Translations under genes and position numbers: made by a program | Notes under the pieces: generated by a model | Told to the model about the DNA's origin: nothing | Seen by the model: the letters and a program-made list of their open reading frames with translations, nothing else | Databases searched by the model: none | Origin: Roseovarius sp. ZX-A-9 | GTDB taxonomy: Bacteria > Pseudomonadota > Alphaproteobacteria > Rhodobacterales > Rhodobacteraceae | Assembly: GCF_028369135.1 (NCBI RefSeq) | Contig: NZ_JAPWHW010000007.1 | Coordinates: forward strand, 62,001-126,000 | Direction: 5' to 3' | Length of the DNA stretch: 64,000 nucleotides | Part shown: positions 54,537-63,500 of the stretch, one piece after another | Layout of the letters: each line of letters begins with the position of its first letter | How positions within the stretch are numbered: position 1 is the stretch's first letter

Positions 54537-55892
54537 TCAGCCCCACGGGCCTTTCACCCTTCGCCGGGGTTTCGGGGCCTTGGATTTCGAGGCTTTGGAT
54601 TTCGACACCTGCGGTTCGGCCATCTCGGGTTCGTGGCCGAACAGGGCCTCGCGCGCCCCGGCCTTGTCGATCTGGTATTCGCGCGTCAGGAATTCGATCA
54701 CATAAGCCTTCTTGGCCTCGGGCCAGCCCTCGTAAAGCTGGTAGAATAGCGGCTTGTGACAAATGAAGAGCTGGCGGATGTCCTTTGGTGACAGTTCGGA
54801 CAACAGCATGTTGATCAGGTCCGCATCGGAGTGGTCGGCGGCACGCAGCGTGTAGAAATAAGCCGGGTGATCGGACGCGATCCGCGGCCAGGGGCCATCA
54901 TTTTCAACCCAGTTGACCAGTGCCGCAAGCGCATGGAACTCTTCCGGCAATTGGGCCGCATGGCGGCTGGCCAGCCGCCGCATCTCGGCTCGGGTGCGCC
55001 CTGCCAGATCAACCCCCTCGCCAGCCAGCGCATCGACCAGAATGAAATCCATCTTCTGACGCAGGATCGATCCCGCATTTACACCGCGCGCCTTGACCAC
55101 GGGCTCTGCCAGATCGTTGTATTCAAGGAATTTGGCGATCCTGTTCCGGTCTTCGAGGTCGAAGACATATTTAATCGGCAACTCTCCCAGAGCATCCTTG
55201 TCGCCGCTTGTGACCAGCGCCGGGTGATCCATCTGCTGAAAGAGGTAGACGCCACCAAAATGCGCGGTCCAGAAATTGCGCTGGTCAAAGCTCATTTCCT
55301 TCAACTGCACCGGGTTACGGACCACATCGCCGGTCTCGCCTGCCAGCTCGATCATTTCCGCGATCAGCACATCGTCGAACCATGCATCCTGTTCGCTCAG
55401 AAACCGGTCGGTCTTGGCCTTTAGCTTCTGCGCCTGCCGGACGGCGCCACCGGTGGTGTCCGCCTCGACGCGCACCCGGCGCAGATCAAAGAGATGGTCG
55501 GGTGTGGACATATCAAAGACCGAATTCACCAGCTCGCCCGCCACCGCATCGCGCGCGGTCAGCGCAAACAGCGCCGCCTCGTTCTCTTCGATGAACTGGC
55601 GCAGGATGCCGCGCGAGGTCGAGAACTTGGCCCCAAGCAGCGGCGCGGTCTTCTGCTGGGTGCTGAGCAGGATGAACTGCCTGTTCACACCTGCATGGTT
55701 GAGATAGAGGTGATCGCCCAGCTCATGACCGATTTCGGGCGAGTAGCCGGAAATGTCGATGTAGAAATCGGGCAACGCAGTGCTCTTCCCGGTCAGATGC
55801 ATAAGCGCGCGATTATAGCGCTCCACCAGCGCCGGCGAGGACACGTGGATCAGGTTGCCGAACATGAGGCCGGATTTGACAAGACGTTTCAT
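54537..55892 (-). CDS. Uncharacterised 451-residue protein (possibly DUF6638)
   Basis: A 451-residue cytoplasmic protein that I do not recognise with certainty. It may belong to an uncharacterised family limited mainly to Rhodobacterales (DUF6638 is my best guess). It has no signal peptide or transmembrane segment. It opens with KRLVKSGLMFGNLIHVSSPALVERYN and ends with a Lys/Ser/Pro-rich basic tail (KSKASKSKAPKPRRR). A central helix-rich segment runs about residues 110-300. It lies between the sox-linked MBL genes and narR, but no link with either is evident. Confidence 0.7.
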   Translation of the reverse strand: MKRLVKSGLMFGNLIHVSSPALVERYNRALMHLTGKSTALPDFYIDISGYSPEIGHELGDHLYLNHAGVNRQFILLSTQQKTAPLLGAKFSTSRGILRQFIEENEAALFALTARDAVAGELVNSVFDMSTPDHLFDLRRVRVEADTTGGAVRQAQKLKAKTDRFLSEQDAWFDDVLIAEMIELAGETGDVVRNPVQLKEMSFDQRNFWTAHFGGVYLFQQMDHPALVTSGDKDALGELPIKYVFDLEDRNRIAKFLEYNDLAEPVVKARGVNAGSILRQKMDFILVDALAGEGVDLAGRTRAEMRRLASRHAAQLPEEFHALAALVNWVENDGPWPRIASDHPAYFYTLRAADHSDADLINMLLSELSPKDIRQLFICHKPLFYQLYEGWPEAKKAYVIEFLTREYQIDKAGAREALFGHEPEMAEPQVSKSKASKSKAPKPRRRVKGPWG

Positions 55893-56071
55893 CGGGGCAA
55901 TCCATCCAGCTTGGCAGGGGAAAATTCTGACGGGCGGCGTGTGTTTGGTCCTGTGGTGCCTTCAAAGGCAAGTTTAATCGCGGTGGATTCCAGATACAAA
56001 TCCTATCCGGCTTGGGCGTGGGCCGCGCATGTCCGCCTGCGGGCGAAAGATACCCGGCGTGATCGGATGCG

Positions 56072-56803
56072 TCACGCGCGGTGGTCGTCGATCAGCGGGC
56101 TGGGCTTGGCAAAGGATTCCAGATCCGCCTGATCGGTTATGGTCATGCGAGAGCCGTCAACGACAACCCCGTAAGGCTGAAGCCCCTTGAACGCCCGGCT
56201 GAGATTTTCCGGCGTCATGCCGAGAAACGAAGCCAATCGCCGCTTTTCAAACGGCAGATCAAACTGCGGCGCACCGGCCTGACGACGCTGTTCGCGCAAA
56301 AGGTAATTGGCCAGCCGTTCCAGCGAGCTGCGCAGCTTGAGGTCCTTGGTGTTCTTGACCACGGCGCGGTAGCAATTGGCCAGTTCGCCGACAATCGCAC
56401 GAGCAAAGGCCGCATCCTGGCCAAAAACCCGGCGGACATCCTGAGACGGGATAAGGGCGATCCGGCTTTTCTCCAGCGTTCGTGCGGACATCAGGTAAGG
56501 CGCCTCGCGGATCGTCGCAGCCAGAATAAAGGTCGATACCGGACGCACCATCGCCATCGACGTTTCGCGGTTGTTCCAGGTCGAGAACAGCTCGACCGTG
56601 CCGACGAGCACGATATGCAGGAAATCGCTGATATCGCCTTCGGTGATCAGCTCAACATGTGGTGGAAAGTTCTGCACGTAGGCCGCGCGCATCAGATCAT
56701 CAAAATACGATTCTTCCATCGCGGAAAAAATGTCCAGCTTGCGGACTTCTGATTGAAACGATTCGGCCAATGGCTCACCCACATGCACTGCACAGATTGA
56801 CAA
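56072..56803 (-). CDS. narR: NarR, FNR/CRP-family activator of narKGHJI
   Basis: A 243-residue CRP/FNR-family regulator with a cyclic-nucleotide-like beta barrel (about 25-130) and a helix-turn-helix. The recognition helix is in FLGMTPENLSRAFKGLQ; the E-x-x-S-R pattern fits recognition of TTGAT-type boxes. The cysteines that bind the iron-sulfur cluster of FNR are absent, as in NarR of Paracoccus, which is divergent from narKGHJI and needs nitrate or nitrite. The start is uncertain: the TTG shown lies in an FNR-type box. A GTG a few codons later (GVGEPLAESF) may be the true start. Confidence 0.83.
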   Translation of the reverse strand: MSICAVHVGEPLAESFQSEVRKLDIFSAMEESYFDDLMRAAYVQNFPPHVELITEGDISDFLHIVLVGTVELFSTWNNRETSMAMVRPVSTFILAATIREAPYLMSARTLEKSRIALIPSQDVRRVFGQDAAFARAIVGELANCYRAVVKNTKDLKLRSSLERLANYLLREQRRQAGAPQFDLPFEKRRLASFLGMTPENLSRAFKGLQPYGVVVDGSRMTITDQADLESFAKPSPLIDDHRA

Positions 56804-56810
56804 TTATCAA
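56797..56810. promoter_or_regulatory. FNR/NarR-type box at the narR start
   Basis: TTGAC-AATT-ATCAA matches the TTGAT-N4-ATCAA pattern at 9 of 10 positions. It overlaps the possible TTG start of narR, so either autoregulation of narR or a downstream start is implied. Confidence 0.5.
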
Positions 56811-56930
56811 GCCAAAATTTGCGCACTGTCAATCCCATGATTTCCTCTCAGAAGTGCTGGCTTGATCCGTGCAGATGCTGATCTGACTTTTTTTGCCCCA
56901 TCGTTTATTTCGCTCATCCCCGGCTCGTAC

Positions 56931-56944
56931 CTGATTTCGATCAA
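56931..56944. promoter_or_regulatory. FNR/NarR-type box upstream of narK
   Basis: CTGAT-TTCG-ATCAA matches TTGAT-N4-ATCAA at 9 of 10 positions and lies 80 bases before narK, where an activator of the nar operon is expected to bind. Confidence 0.6.
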
Positions 56945-57024
56945 ACCGAAAATCCGGCTCAATGGACATCACATACCCTGAAAGTTGAGCGTCAAAGGCG
57001 CGCCCTCATCTGAAAGGACTTGTG

Positions 57025-59709
57025 ATGACCACGACACCCGCGATGCGAAGCGATCAGAACCGGGCCCTCGGGCTGAGTACTTTCGCATTCACGCTGAACT
57101 TTGCGGTTTGGACCATCTTTGCGATCATCGGCGTCCAGATCAAAAGCGAGTTGGGCCTTAGCGAAACGCAATTCGGCATTCTGGTGGCGACCCCGATCCT
57201 GACGGGTTCGCTGACAAGGCTGATCCTCGGCATCTGGACCGAGCAGTTCGGCGGACGGATCGTGTTTCCAATTCAGATGTTGTTGGCCGCGACTGCGACA
57301 TGGCTGCTGACCATGGCCGAAACCTATCCGATGTTCCTGCTGGCCGCGCTTGGTGTCGGGCTGGCCGGTGGATCCTTCGCGATTGGCGTGGCCTATGTCT
57401 CGCACTGGTATCCGCGCGAGAAACAGGGCACCGCGCTTGGTATTTTCGGGGCTGGCAATGTCGGCGCCGCTGTCACCAAGTTCGGCGCGCCCTTCATCAT
57501 GGTGGCCTACGGATGGGAGGCCGTGGCCAATATCTGGGCCCTTGGGCTTGCCGCCATCGCCATCGTCTTCTTCCTCTTCGCCAAGAATGACCCGGTATTC
57601 GAGGCGCGCCGCAAATCGGGTGGAAAGGCAGCCACGATCGCCGCGCAGCTGGCGCCTCTGAAGAACATGCAGGTCTGGCGGTTTTCGCTCTACTATTTCT
57701 TTGTTTTCGGGGCGTTCGTGGCGCTGGCGCTGTGGCTGCCGCACTATCTGGTGGACATGTACAAGGTGGACATCCGGACCGCCGGTATGGCGGCCGCTGC
57801 CTTCTCGCTCTCGGCCAGCATCTTTCGCGCCTATGGCGGACATCTGAGCGACCGTTTCGGTGCGCGCTCGGTGATGTACTGGACGTTCGGTTTCTCTCTG
57901 ATCATGCTGTTCATGCTGTCCTATCCGCCGACGACCTACACGATTCACGCGGTGCACGGCGATATCACGTTTTCGACCAGCATGAGCTTTGGCGCCTTTG
58001 TTCTGGCGATCTTTGCGCTCGGGTTTTTCATGAGCCTGGGCAAGGCGGCGGTCTTCAAGCATATCCCGGTCTACTACCCTGACAATGTCGGTTCGGTCGG
58101 TGGTCTGGTCGGCATGATCGGTGGCCTGGGCGGGTTTGTCCTGCCGATCATCTTCGGCGCATTGCTGGACCTCACAGGCGTCTACACGACCTGCTTTGCC
58201 TTTCTGTTCATCCTCGTGAGCATTGCGCTTGTCTGGATGCACATGGCCGTGCGCAGCATGGAGCGGGCCAACCCGGACATTGCCCGCGATGCCTTGCCGC
58301 AACTGCCAGAATTCGAAGGGATGCCGATCCCCGAGGTCCCCTCTTCGGCCGTTCTGGCGGAATGGCACCCGGAGGACGAGGCTTTCTGGGCGGCCAAGGG
58401 CCGCGCCATTGCCCGGCGCAACCTGTGGATCTCGATCCCTGCGCTGCTGCTGGCCTTTGCGGTCTGGATGGTCTGGTCCGTCGTGGTCGCGCGGCTGCCT
58501 GCCATCGGTTTTGACTTCAACCAGGGGCAGTTGTTCTGGCTGGCCGCATTGCCCGGCCTTTCGGGGGCCACGCTGCGGATATTCTACAGCTTCATGGTCC
58601 CGATTTTCGGCGGCAGGCTCTGGACGACGCTATCCACCGCGTCGCTGCTGCTGCCGTCGATGGGCATCGGCTATGCGGTGCAGAACCCCGATACCCCCTA
58701 CCTGATCTTTCTGGTGCTGGCGTTGCTGTGCGGGTTGGGCGGCGGCAACTTTGCCTCGTCCATGGCCAATATCAGCTTTTTCTACCCCAAGGCGGAAAAG
58801 GGAAATGCGCTGGCGCTGAATGCCGGGCTGGGCAATCTGGGCGTGTCGGTCATGCAGTTCCTCGTGCCGCTGGTCATTACCATGGGCGTTTTCGGAGCAC
58901 TCGGTGGCGATCCGCAACCGCTGAGCGATGGTGGTCAGCTTTGGTTGCAGAACGCCGGTTTCGTCTGGGTGCCTTTCATCCTGCTTTCGACGATCGCGGC
59001 CTATCTGGGCATGAACGATATTGCCTCGGCGAAATCATCCTTTGCCGATCAGGCGATCATCTTCAGCCGCAAACATAACTGGATCATGTGCATCCTCTAC
59101 ACCGGCACCTTCGGCAGCTTCATTGGCTATGCCGCCGGTTTCCCGCTGCTGATGAAGACCCAGTTCCCGGATGTGAACGTACTGCAATACGCCTTCCTCG
59201 GCCCGCTTGTCGGTGCGCTCAGCCGGGCGGGCACAGGGTGGATATCTGACAAGTTCGGCGGCGGGCGCGTGACCTTCTGGACCTTTGTCGGGATGATTGT
59301 CGCCGTCTTTGGCGTGCTGCAATTCCTGCCATCCGAGGCAAATGCCGCGGGCAGCTTCTGGGGTTTCTTTGCCTGCTTCATGGCGCTGTTCCTGCTGACC
59401 GGAATTGGCAACGCCTCCACCTTCCAGATGATCCCGTCGATCATGCGCCAGGAAGTGCCGCGCCTGATGCCGCAACTGGACGAGGCCGCATCGCTCAAGC
59501 AATCGGATCGTGAAAGCGCCGCGATCATCGCCTTCACCTCGGCCATCGCAGCCTACGGCGCGTTCTTCATCCCAAAGAGTTACGGCACCTCGATCGCCAT
59601 GACAGGGGCGCCGAACGGCGCGCTCTGGGCGTTCCTGTGCTTCTACGCCGTCTGCGCCGTGATCTGCTGGGTGTTCTACAGCCGCAAGTCCGCTCCGGTT
59701 CCCTGCTGA
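57025..59709 (+). CDS. narK: Fused NarK1-NarK2 nitrate/nitrite transporter
   Basis: An 894-residue protein made of two MFS transporters in tandem, about 24 helices in all, as in Paracoccus NarK. The first half (about 1-410) has GGHLSDRFGARS and the nitrate signature AIGVAYVSHWYPREKQG. The second half (about 440-894) has GWISDKFGGGRV and the signature GGNFASSMANISFFYPKAEKG. One half probably imports nitrate with protons and the other exchanges nitrate for nitrite. The ATG is used; a GTG just before it is also in frame. It lies upstream of narG with an AGGAG site between. Confidence 0.95.
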   Translation: MTTTPAMRSDQNRALGLSTFAFTLNFAVWTIFAIIGVQIKSELGLSETQFGILVATPILTGSLTRLILGIWTEQFGGRIVFPIQMLLAATATWLLTMAETYPMFLLAALGVGLAGGSFAIGVAYVSHWYPREKQGTALGIFGAGNVGAAVTKFGAPFIMVAYGWEAVANIWALGLAAIAIVFFLFAKNDPVFEARRKSGGKAATIAAQLAPLKNMQVWRFSLYYFFVFGAFVALALWLPHYLVDMYKVDIRTAGMAAAAFSLSASIFRAYGGHLSDRFGARSVMYWTFGFSLIMLFMLSYPPTTYTIHAVHGDITFSTSMSFGAFVLAIFALGFFMSLGKAAVFKHIPVYYPDNVGSVGGLVGMIGGLGGFVLPIIFGALLDLTGVYTTCFAFLFILVSIALVWMHMAVRSMERANPDIARDALPQLPEFEGMPIPEVPSSAVLAEWHPEDEAFWAAKGRAIARRNLWISIPALLLAFAVWMVWSVVVARLPAIGFDFNQGQLFWLAALPGLSGATLRIFYSFMVPIFGGRLWTTLSTASLLLPSMGIGYAVQNPDTPYLIFLVLALLCGLGGGNFASSMANISFFYPKAEKGNALALNAGLGNLGVSVMQFLVPLVITMGVFGALGGDPQPLSDGGQLWLQNAGFVWVPFILLSTIAAYLGMNDIASAKSSFADQAIIFSRKHNWIMCILYTGTFGSFIGYAAGFPLLMKTQFPDVNVLQYAFLGPLVGALSRAGTGWISDKFGGGRVTFWTFVGMIVAVFGVLQFLPSEANAAGSFWGFFACFMALFLLTGIGNASTFQMIPSIMRQEVPRLMPQLDEAASLKQSDRESAAIIAFTSAIAAYGAFFIPKSYGTSIAMTGAPNGALWAFLCFYAVCAVICWVFYSRKSAPVPC

Positions 59710-59771
59710 ACCCATGAAATCCAGTGCGCCCGGCAGATCCGGGCGCCGCCCGCCAAAAACAGGAGAATGAC

Positions 59772-62700
59772 ATGAGCCATCTGCTCGACAGACTGAACTT
59801 CTTCCAATCCAAGGAACTGGAGCAATTTTCGGACGGCCACGGCCAGGTAACCCGCGAAAATCGCGATTGGGAGGACACCTATCGCAACCGCTGGCGGCAC
59901 GACAAGATCGTGCGTTCCACCCACGGGGTGAACTGCACCGGCTCGTGCAGCTGGAAGATCTACGTCAAATCCGGCATCGTGACCTGGGAGACCCAGCAAA
60001 CCGATTATCCGCGCACCCGGCCCGATCTGCCCAACCACGAGCCGCGCGGTTGTGCGCGCGGTGCCAGCTATTCGTGGTATCTCTATTCCGCGAACCGGGT
60101 GAAGAACCCACTGGTTCGCGGCAGGCTGATGAAGGTCTGGCGCAAGATGCGCGAAACCAAATCGCCCATCGAATCCTGGACCGCGATCCAGAATGACCCG
60201 ATCCTGCGCCAAAGCTATGTGCAGACCCGCGGCAGGGGCGGCTTCGTGCGCGCCACATGGGACGAGGTGCTGGAAATCACGGCCGCTGCCAATGCCTACA
60301 CCGCCAAGACCTACGGCCCTGACCGGATTTTCGGGTTCTCACCCATTCCGGCCATGTCGATGATTTCCTACGCCGCCGGCACGCGTTATCTGTCGCTGAT
60401 GGGCGGCACCTGCATGTCGTTCTACGACTGGTATTGCGACCTGCCCCCCGCCAGCCCGCAGACCTGGGGCGAACAGACCGATGTGCCGGAATCGGCCGAT
60501 TGGTACAATTCCGGCTATCTGCTGCTATGGGGCTCGAACGTGCCCCAGACGCGGACACCCGACGCGCATTTCTATACCGAAGTGCGCTACAAGGGCACGA
60601 AATCCGCCGTCGTCTGCCCCGACTATTCGGAAGCTGCAAAATTCGGCGATGTCTGGCTGCCCGCCAAGCAAGGAACCGATGCGGCACTGGCGATGGCCTT
60701 TGGCCATGTCATCCTGCGCGAATTCCATCTCGACCGTCAGGTCGAGTATTTCGAGGAATACACCCGCAAATATTCTGACTTCCCCATGCTGGTGAGGCTC
60801 GAAGAAAAGGACGGGCGGCTGATCCCGGGCCGTTTCCTGCGCGCCGACGATCTGGACGACAAGCTCGGCGAGAAGAACAACCCCGAATGGAAAACGGTCG
60901 CGCTGGACGAAACCTCGGGGAAACTGGTCGCGCCGAACGGGTCGGTCGGGTATCGCTGGGGCCAGGAGGGCGAATGGAACCTCGAAGAGCGTGCGCATGA
61001 TGCCGACACCAGGCTGAAAATGACCCTGGTGCAGGAAGAGGACCACGATGACGTGGTCGGCGTCGATTTCCCCTATTTCGGTGGTGCGGCACATAAACAT
61101 TTCGCCACCGACGCCACCCATCCCGACGTGCTGACCCGCAACATCCCGGTGCGCAAGGTGGCCACCCGCGACGGCGAAGCCATGGTCACCACGGTGTTCG
61201 ACCTGTTCTGCGCCAATTATGGTCTGGATCGCGGGCTGGGCGGTGACTGGGTCACGGCCGACTATGCCGATGAGATGCCCGGCACCCCCGCCTGGGCCGA
61301 AAAGATCACCGGCGTCCCCGCCGACAAGATCATCCATGTGGCACGCGAATTCGCCCAGAATGCCGAAGTGACCAAGGGCAAATCCATGGTCATTCTCGGG
61401 GCCGGTATCAACCATTGGTACCACATGGACATGAACTATCGCGGCATCATCAACATGCTGGTGATGTGCGGCTGCGTCGGTCAGAGCGGCGGTGGCTGGG
61501 CCCACTATGTGGGCCAGGAAAAACTACGCCCGCAAACCGGCTGGCTGCCGGTCGCCTTCGCGCTGGACTGGAACCGCCCGCCACGGCAGATGAACGCGAC
61601 CTCGGCCTGGTATGCCCATACCGACCAGTGGCGCTATGAGACGCTGGAGGCGTCGGAAATCCTCAGCCCCACCGCACCGGCGGGCGACTGGGATGCCAGC
61701 ATGATTGATTTCAACATCCGCGCCGAACGCATGGGGTGGCTGCCATCGGCACCGCAATTGAAAACCAACCCGCTGGAGGTGGGCCGCGCCGCCAAGGCCG
61801 CTGGCAAGGACGTGGCGGCCTATGTCACCGAACAGTTGAAATCCGGTGAATTGCAGATGTCCTGCGAAGATCCCGACGCGCCCGAGAACTGGCCGCGCAA
61901 CCTCTTTGTATGGCGGTCGAACCTGCTGGGCTCCTCGGGCAAGGGGCATGAATATTTTCTCAAACACCTGCTGGGCACCCAACACGGCGTCATGGGCAAG
62001 GATCTGGGCGAAGAGGGCCGTCAACTGCCCAAGGAAGCCAAGTGGCACAAGGAAGCACCGCGCGGCAAACTGGATCTGCTGGTGACGATCGATTTCCGCA
62101 TGTCCACCACCTGCGTCTATTCCGACATCGTTCTGCCAACCGCCAGTTGGTACGAAAAGGACGACATGAACACGTCGGACATGCACCCGTTCATCCACCC
62201 GCTTCAGGCGGCGGTTGATCCGGCGTATGAGTCCAAATCGGACTGGGAAATCTTCAAGGCGCTGGCCAAGAAGGTCCAGGAGGTCGCGCCGGAAATCCTC
62301 GGGGTGGAAACCGATGTTGTCGCCCTGCCCATCCTGCACGACACCCCTGCCGAAATCGCGCAGGATCAGGTGAAGGACTGGAAAGCTGGCGAATGCGACC
62401 TGATTCCCGGCAAGACCGCGCCGAGCTTTATCGCGGTCGAACGGGATTATTCGCGGATCTATGATCGCTTCACGGCGCTTGGCCCGCTGATGGACAAGCT
62501 GGGCAATGGCGGCAAGGGGATCACCTGGAACACCCAGACCGAGGTCGACAACCTCGGCGATCTCAGCGGTCGGCAACTGGACGGAACTGCCGCCGGCAGG
62601 CCACAGCTGGACACCGCAATCGACGCCTGCGAGGCGGTGCTGATGCTGGCCCCCGAGACCAACGGTGAAGTGGCCGTCAAGGCTTGGCAGGCCCTTGAGA

Positions 62701-63500
62701 AGGCCACCGGGCGCAAGCACACCCATCTGGCCGATGGTGAACACCACAACAAGATCCGCTTTCGCGATATCGCCGCCCAACCGCGCAAGATCATCTCGTC
62801 ACCCACATGGTCTGGCATCGAGAGCGAAAAGGTCAGCTATAACGCGGGCTATACCAACGTGCATGAACTGATCCCGTGGCGCACGCTGACCGGGCGTCAG
62901 CAGCTCTATCAGGATCACCTGTGGATGCGCGCCTTTGGCGAGGGCCTGATGAGCTACCGCCCCCCCGTCGACCTCAAGACGATCACCGAGGCCGTGCAGG
63001 ACGAAGGCGATACGCTGCACCTGAACTTCATCACGCCGCACCAGAAATGGGGCATCCATTCGACCTATACCGACAACCTGCTGATGCTGACGCTGAACAG
63101 GGGCGGCCCGGTGGTCTGGCTCTCGGAGGTGGACGCGCAGAAGGTCGGCATTGTCGATAACGACTGGATCGAACTTTACAACGTGAACGGGGCGCTGACC
63201 GCCCGCGCCGTTGTCAGCCAGCGCATCAAGGAAGGCACGACCTTCATGTATCACGCGCAGGAAAAGATCGTGAACACGCCCGGTTCCGAGAAAACCGGCC
63301 ATCGTGGCGGCATCCACAACTCGGTCACCCGCACGGTTCTCAAGCCCACGCACATGATCGGCGGCTATGCCCATCAGGCTTACGGCTTCAACTATTACGG
63401 CACCGTGGGCAGCAACCGCGACGAGTTCGTCGTGGTGCGCAAGATGAAGAAAGTGGACTGGCTCGATCAGCCGGCGAATGAGAAGGAGGCAGCACAATGA
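59772..63500 (+). CDS. narG: Respiratory nitrate reductase alpha subunit NarG
   Basis: A 1242-residue molybdenum enzyme that reduces nitrate to nitrite on the cytoplasmic side. The N-terminus has the FS0 iron-sulfur motif, HGVNCTGSC with a later GCARGASYSW. The molybdenum Asp lies in SFYDWYCDLPPASP. Length is that of NarG (about 1245), and the MGD-binding segments are intact. The stop overlaps the narH start (ATGA). Confidence 0.97.
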   Translation: MSHLLDRLNFFQSKELEQFSDGHGQVTRENRDWEDTYRNRWRHDKIVRSTHGVNCTGSCSWKIYVKSGIVTWETQQTDYPRTRPDLPNHEPRGCARGASYSWYLYSANRVKNPLVRGRLMKVWRKMRETKSPIESWTAIQNDPILRQSYVQTRGRGGFVRATWDEVLEITAAANAYTAKTYGPDRIFGFSPIPAMSMISYAAGTRYLSLMGGTCMSFYDWYCDLPPASPQTWGEQTDVPESADWYNSGYLLLWGSNVPQTRTPDAHFYTEVRYKGTKSAVVCPDYSEAAKFGDVWLPAKQGTDAALAMAFGHVILREFHLDRQVEYFEEYTRKYSDFPMLVRLEEKDGRLIPGRFLRADDLDDKLGEKNNPEWKTVALDETSGKLVAPNGSVGYRWGQEGEWNLEERAHDADTRLKMTLVQEEDHDDVVGVDFPYFGGAAHKHFATDATHPDVLTRNIPVRKVATRDGEAMVTTVFDLFCANYGLDRGLGGDWVTADYADEMPGTPAWAEKITGVPADKIIHVAREFAQNAEVTKGKSMVILGAGINHWYHMDMNYRGIINMLVMCGCVGQSGGGWAHYVGQEKLRPQTGWLPVAFALDWNRPPRQMNATSAWYAHTDQWRYETLEASEILSPTAPAGDWDASMIDFNIRAERMGWLPSAPQLKTNPLEVGRAAKAAGKDVAAYVTEQLKSGELQMSCEDPDAPENWPRNLFVWRSNLLGSSGKGHEYFLKHLLGTQHGVMGKDLGEEGRQLPKEAKWHKEAPRGKLDLLVTIDFRMSTTCVYSDIVLPTASWYEKDDMNTSDMHPFIHPLQAAVDPAYESKSDWEIFKALAKKVQEVAPEILGVETDVVALPILHDTPAEIAQDQVKDWKAGECDLIPGKTAPSFIAVERDYSRIYDRFTALGPLMDKLGNGGKGITWNTQTEVDNLGDLSGRQLDGTAAGRPQLDTAIDACEAVLMLAPETNGEVAVKAWQALEKATGRKHTHLADGEHHNKIRFRDIAAQPRKIISSPTWSGIESEKVSYNAGYTNVHELIPWRTLTGRQQLYQDHLWMRAFGEGLMSYRPPVDLKTITEAVQDEGDTLHLNFITPHQKWGIHSTYTDNLLMLTLNRGGPVVWLSEVDAQKVGIVDNDWIELYNVNGALTARAVVSQRIKEGTTFMYHAQEKIVNTPGSEKTGHRGGIHNSVTRTVLKPTHMIGGYAHQAYGFNYYGTVGSNRDEFVVVRKMKKVDWLDQPANEKEAAQ

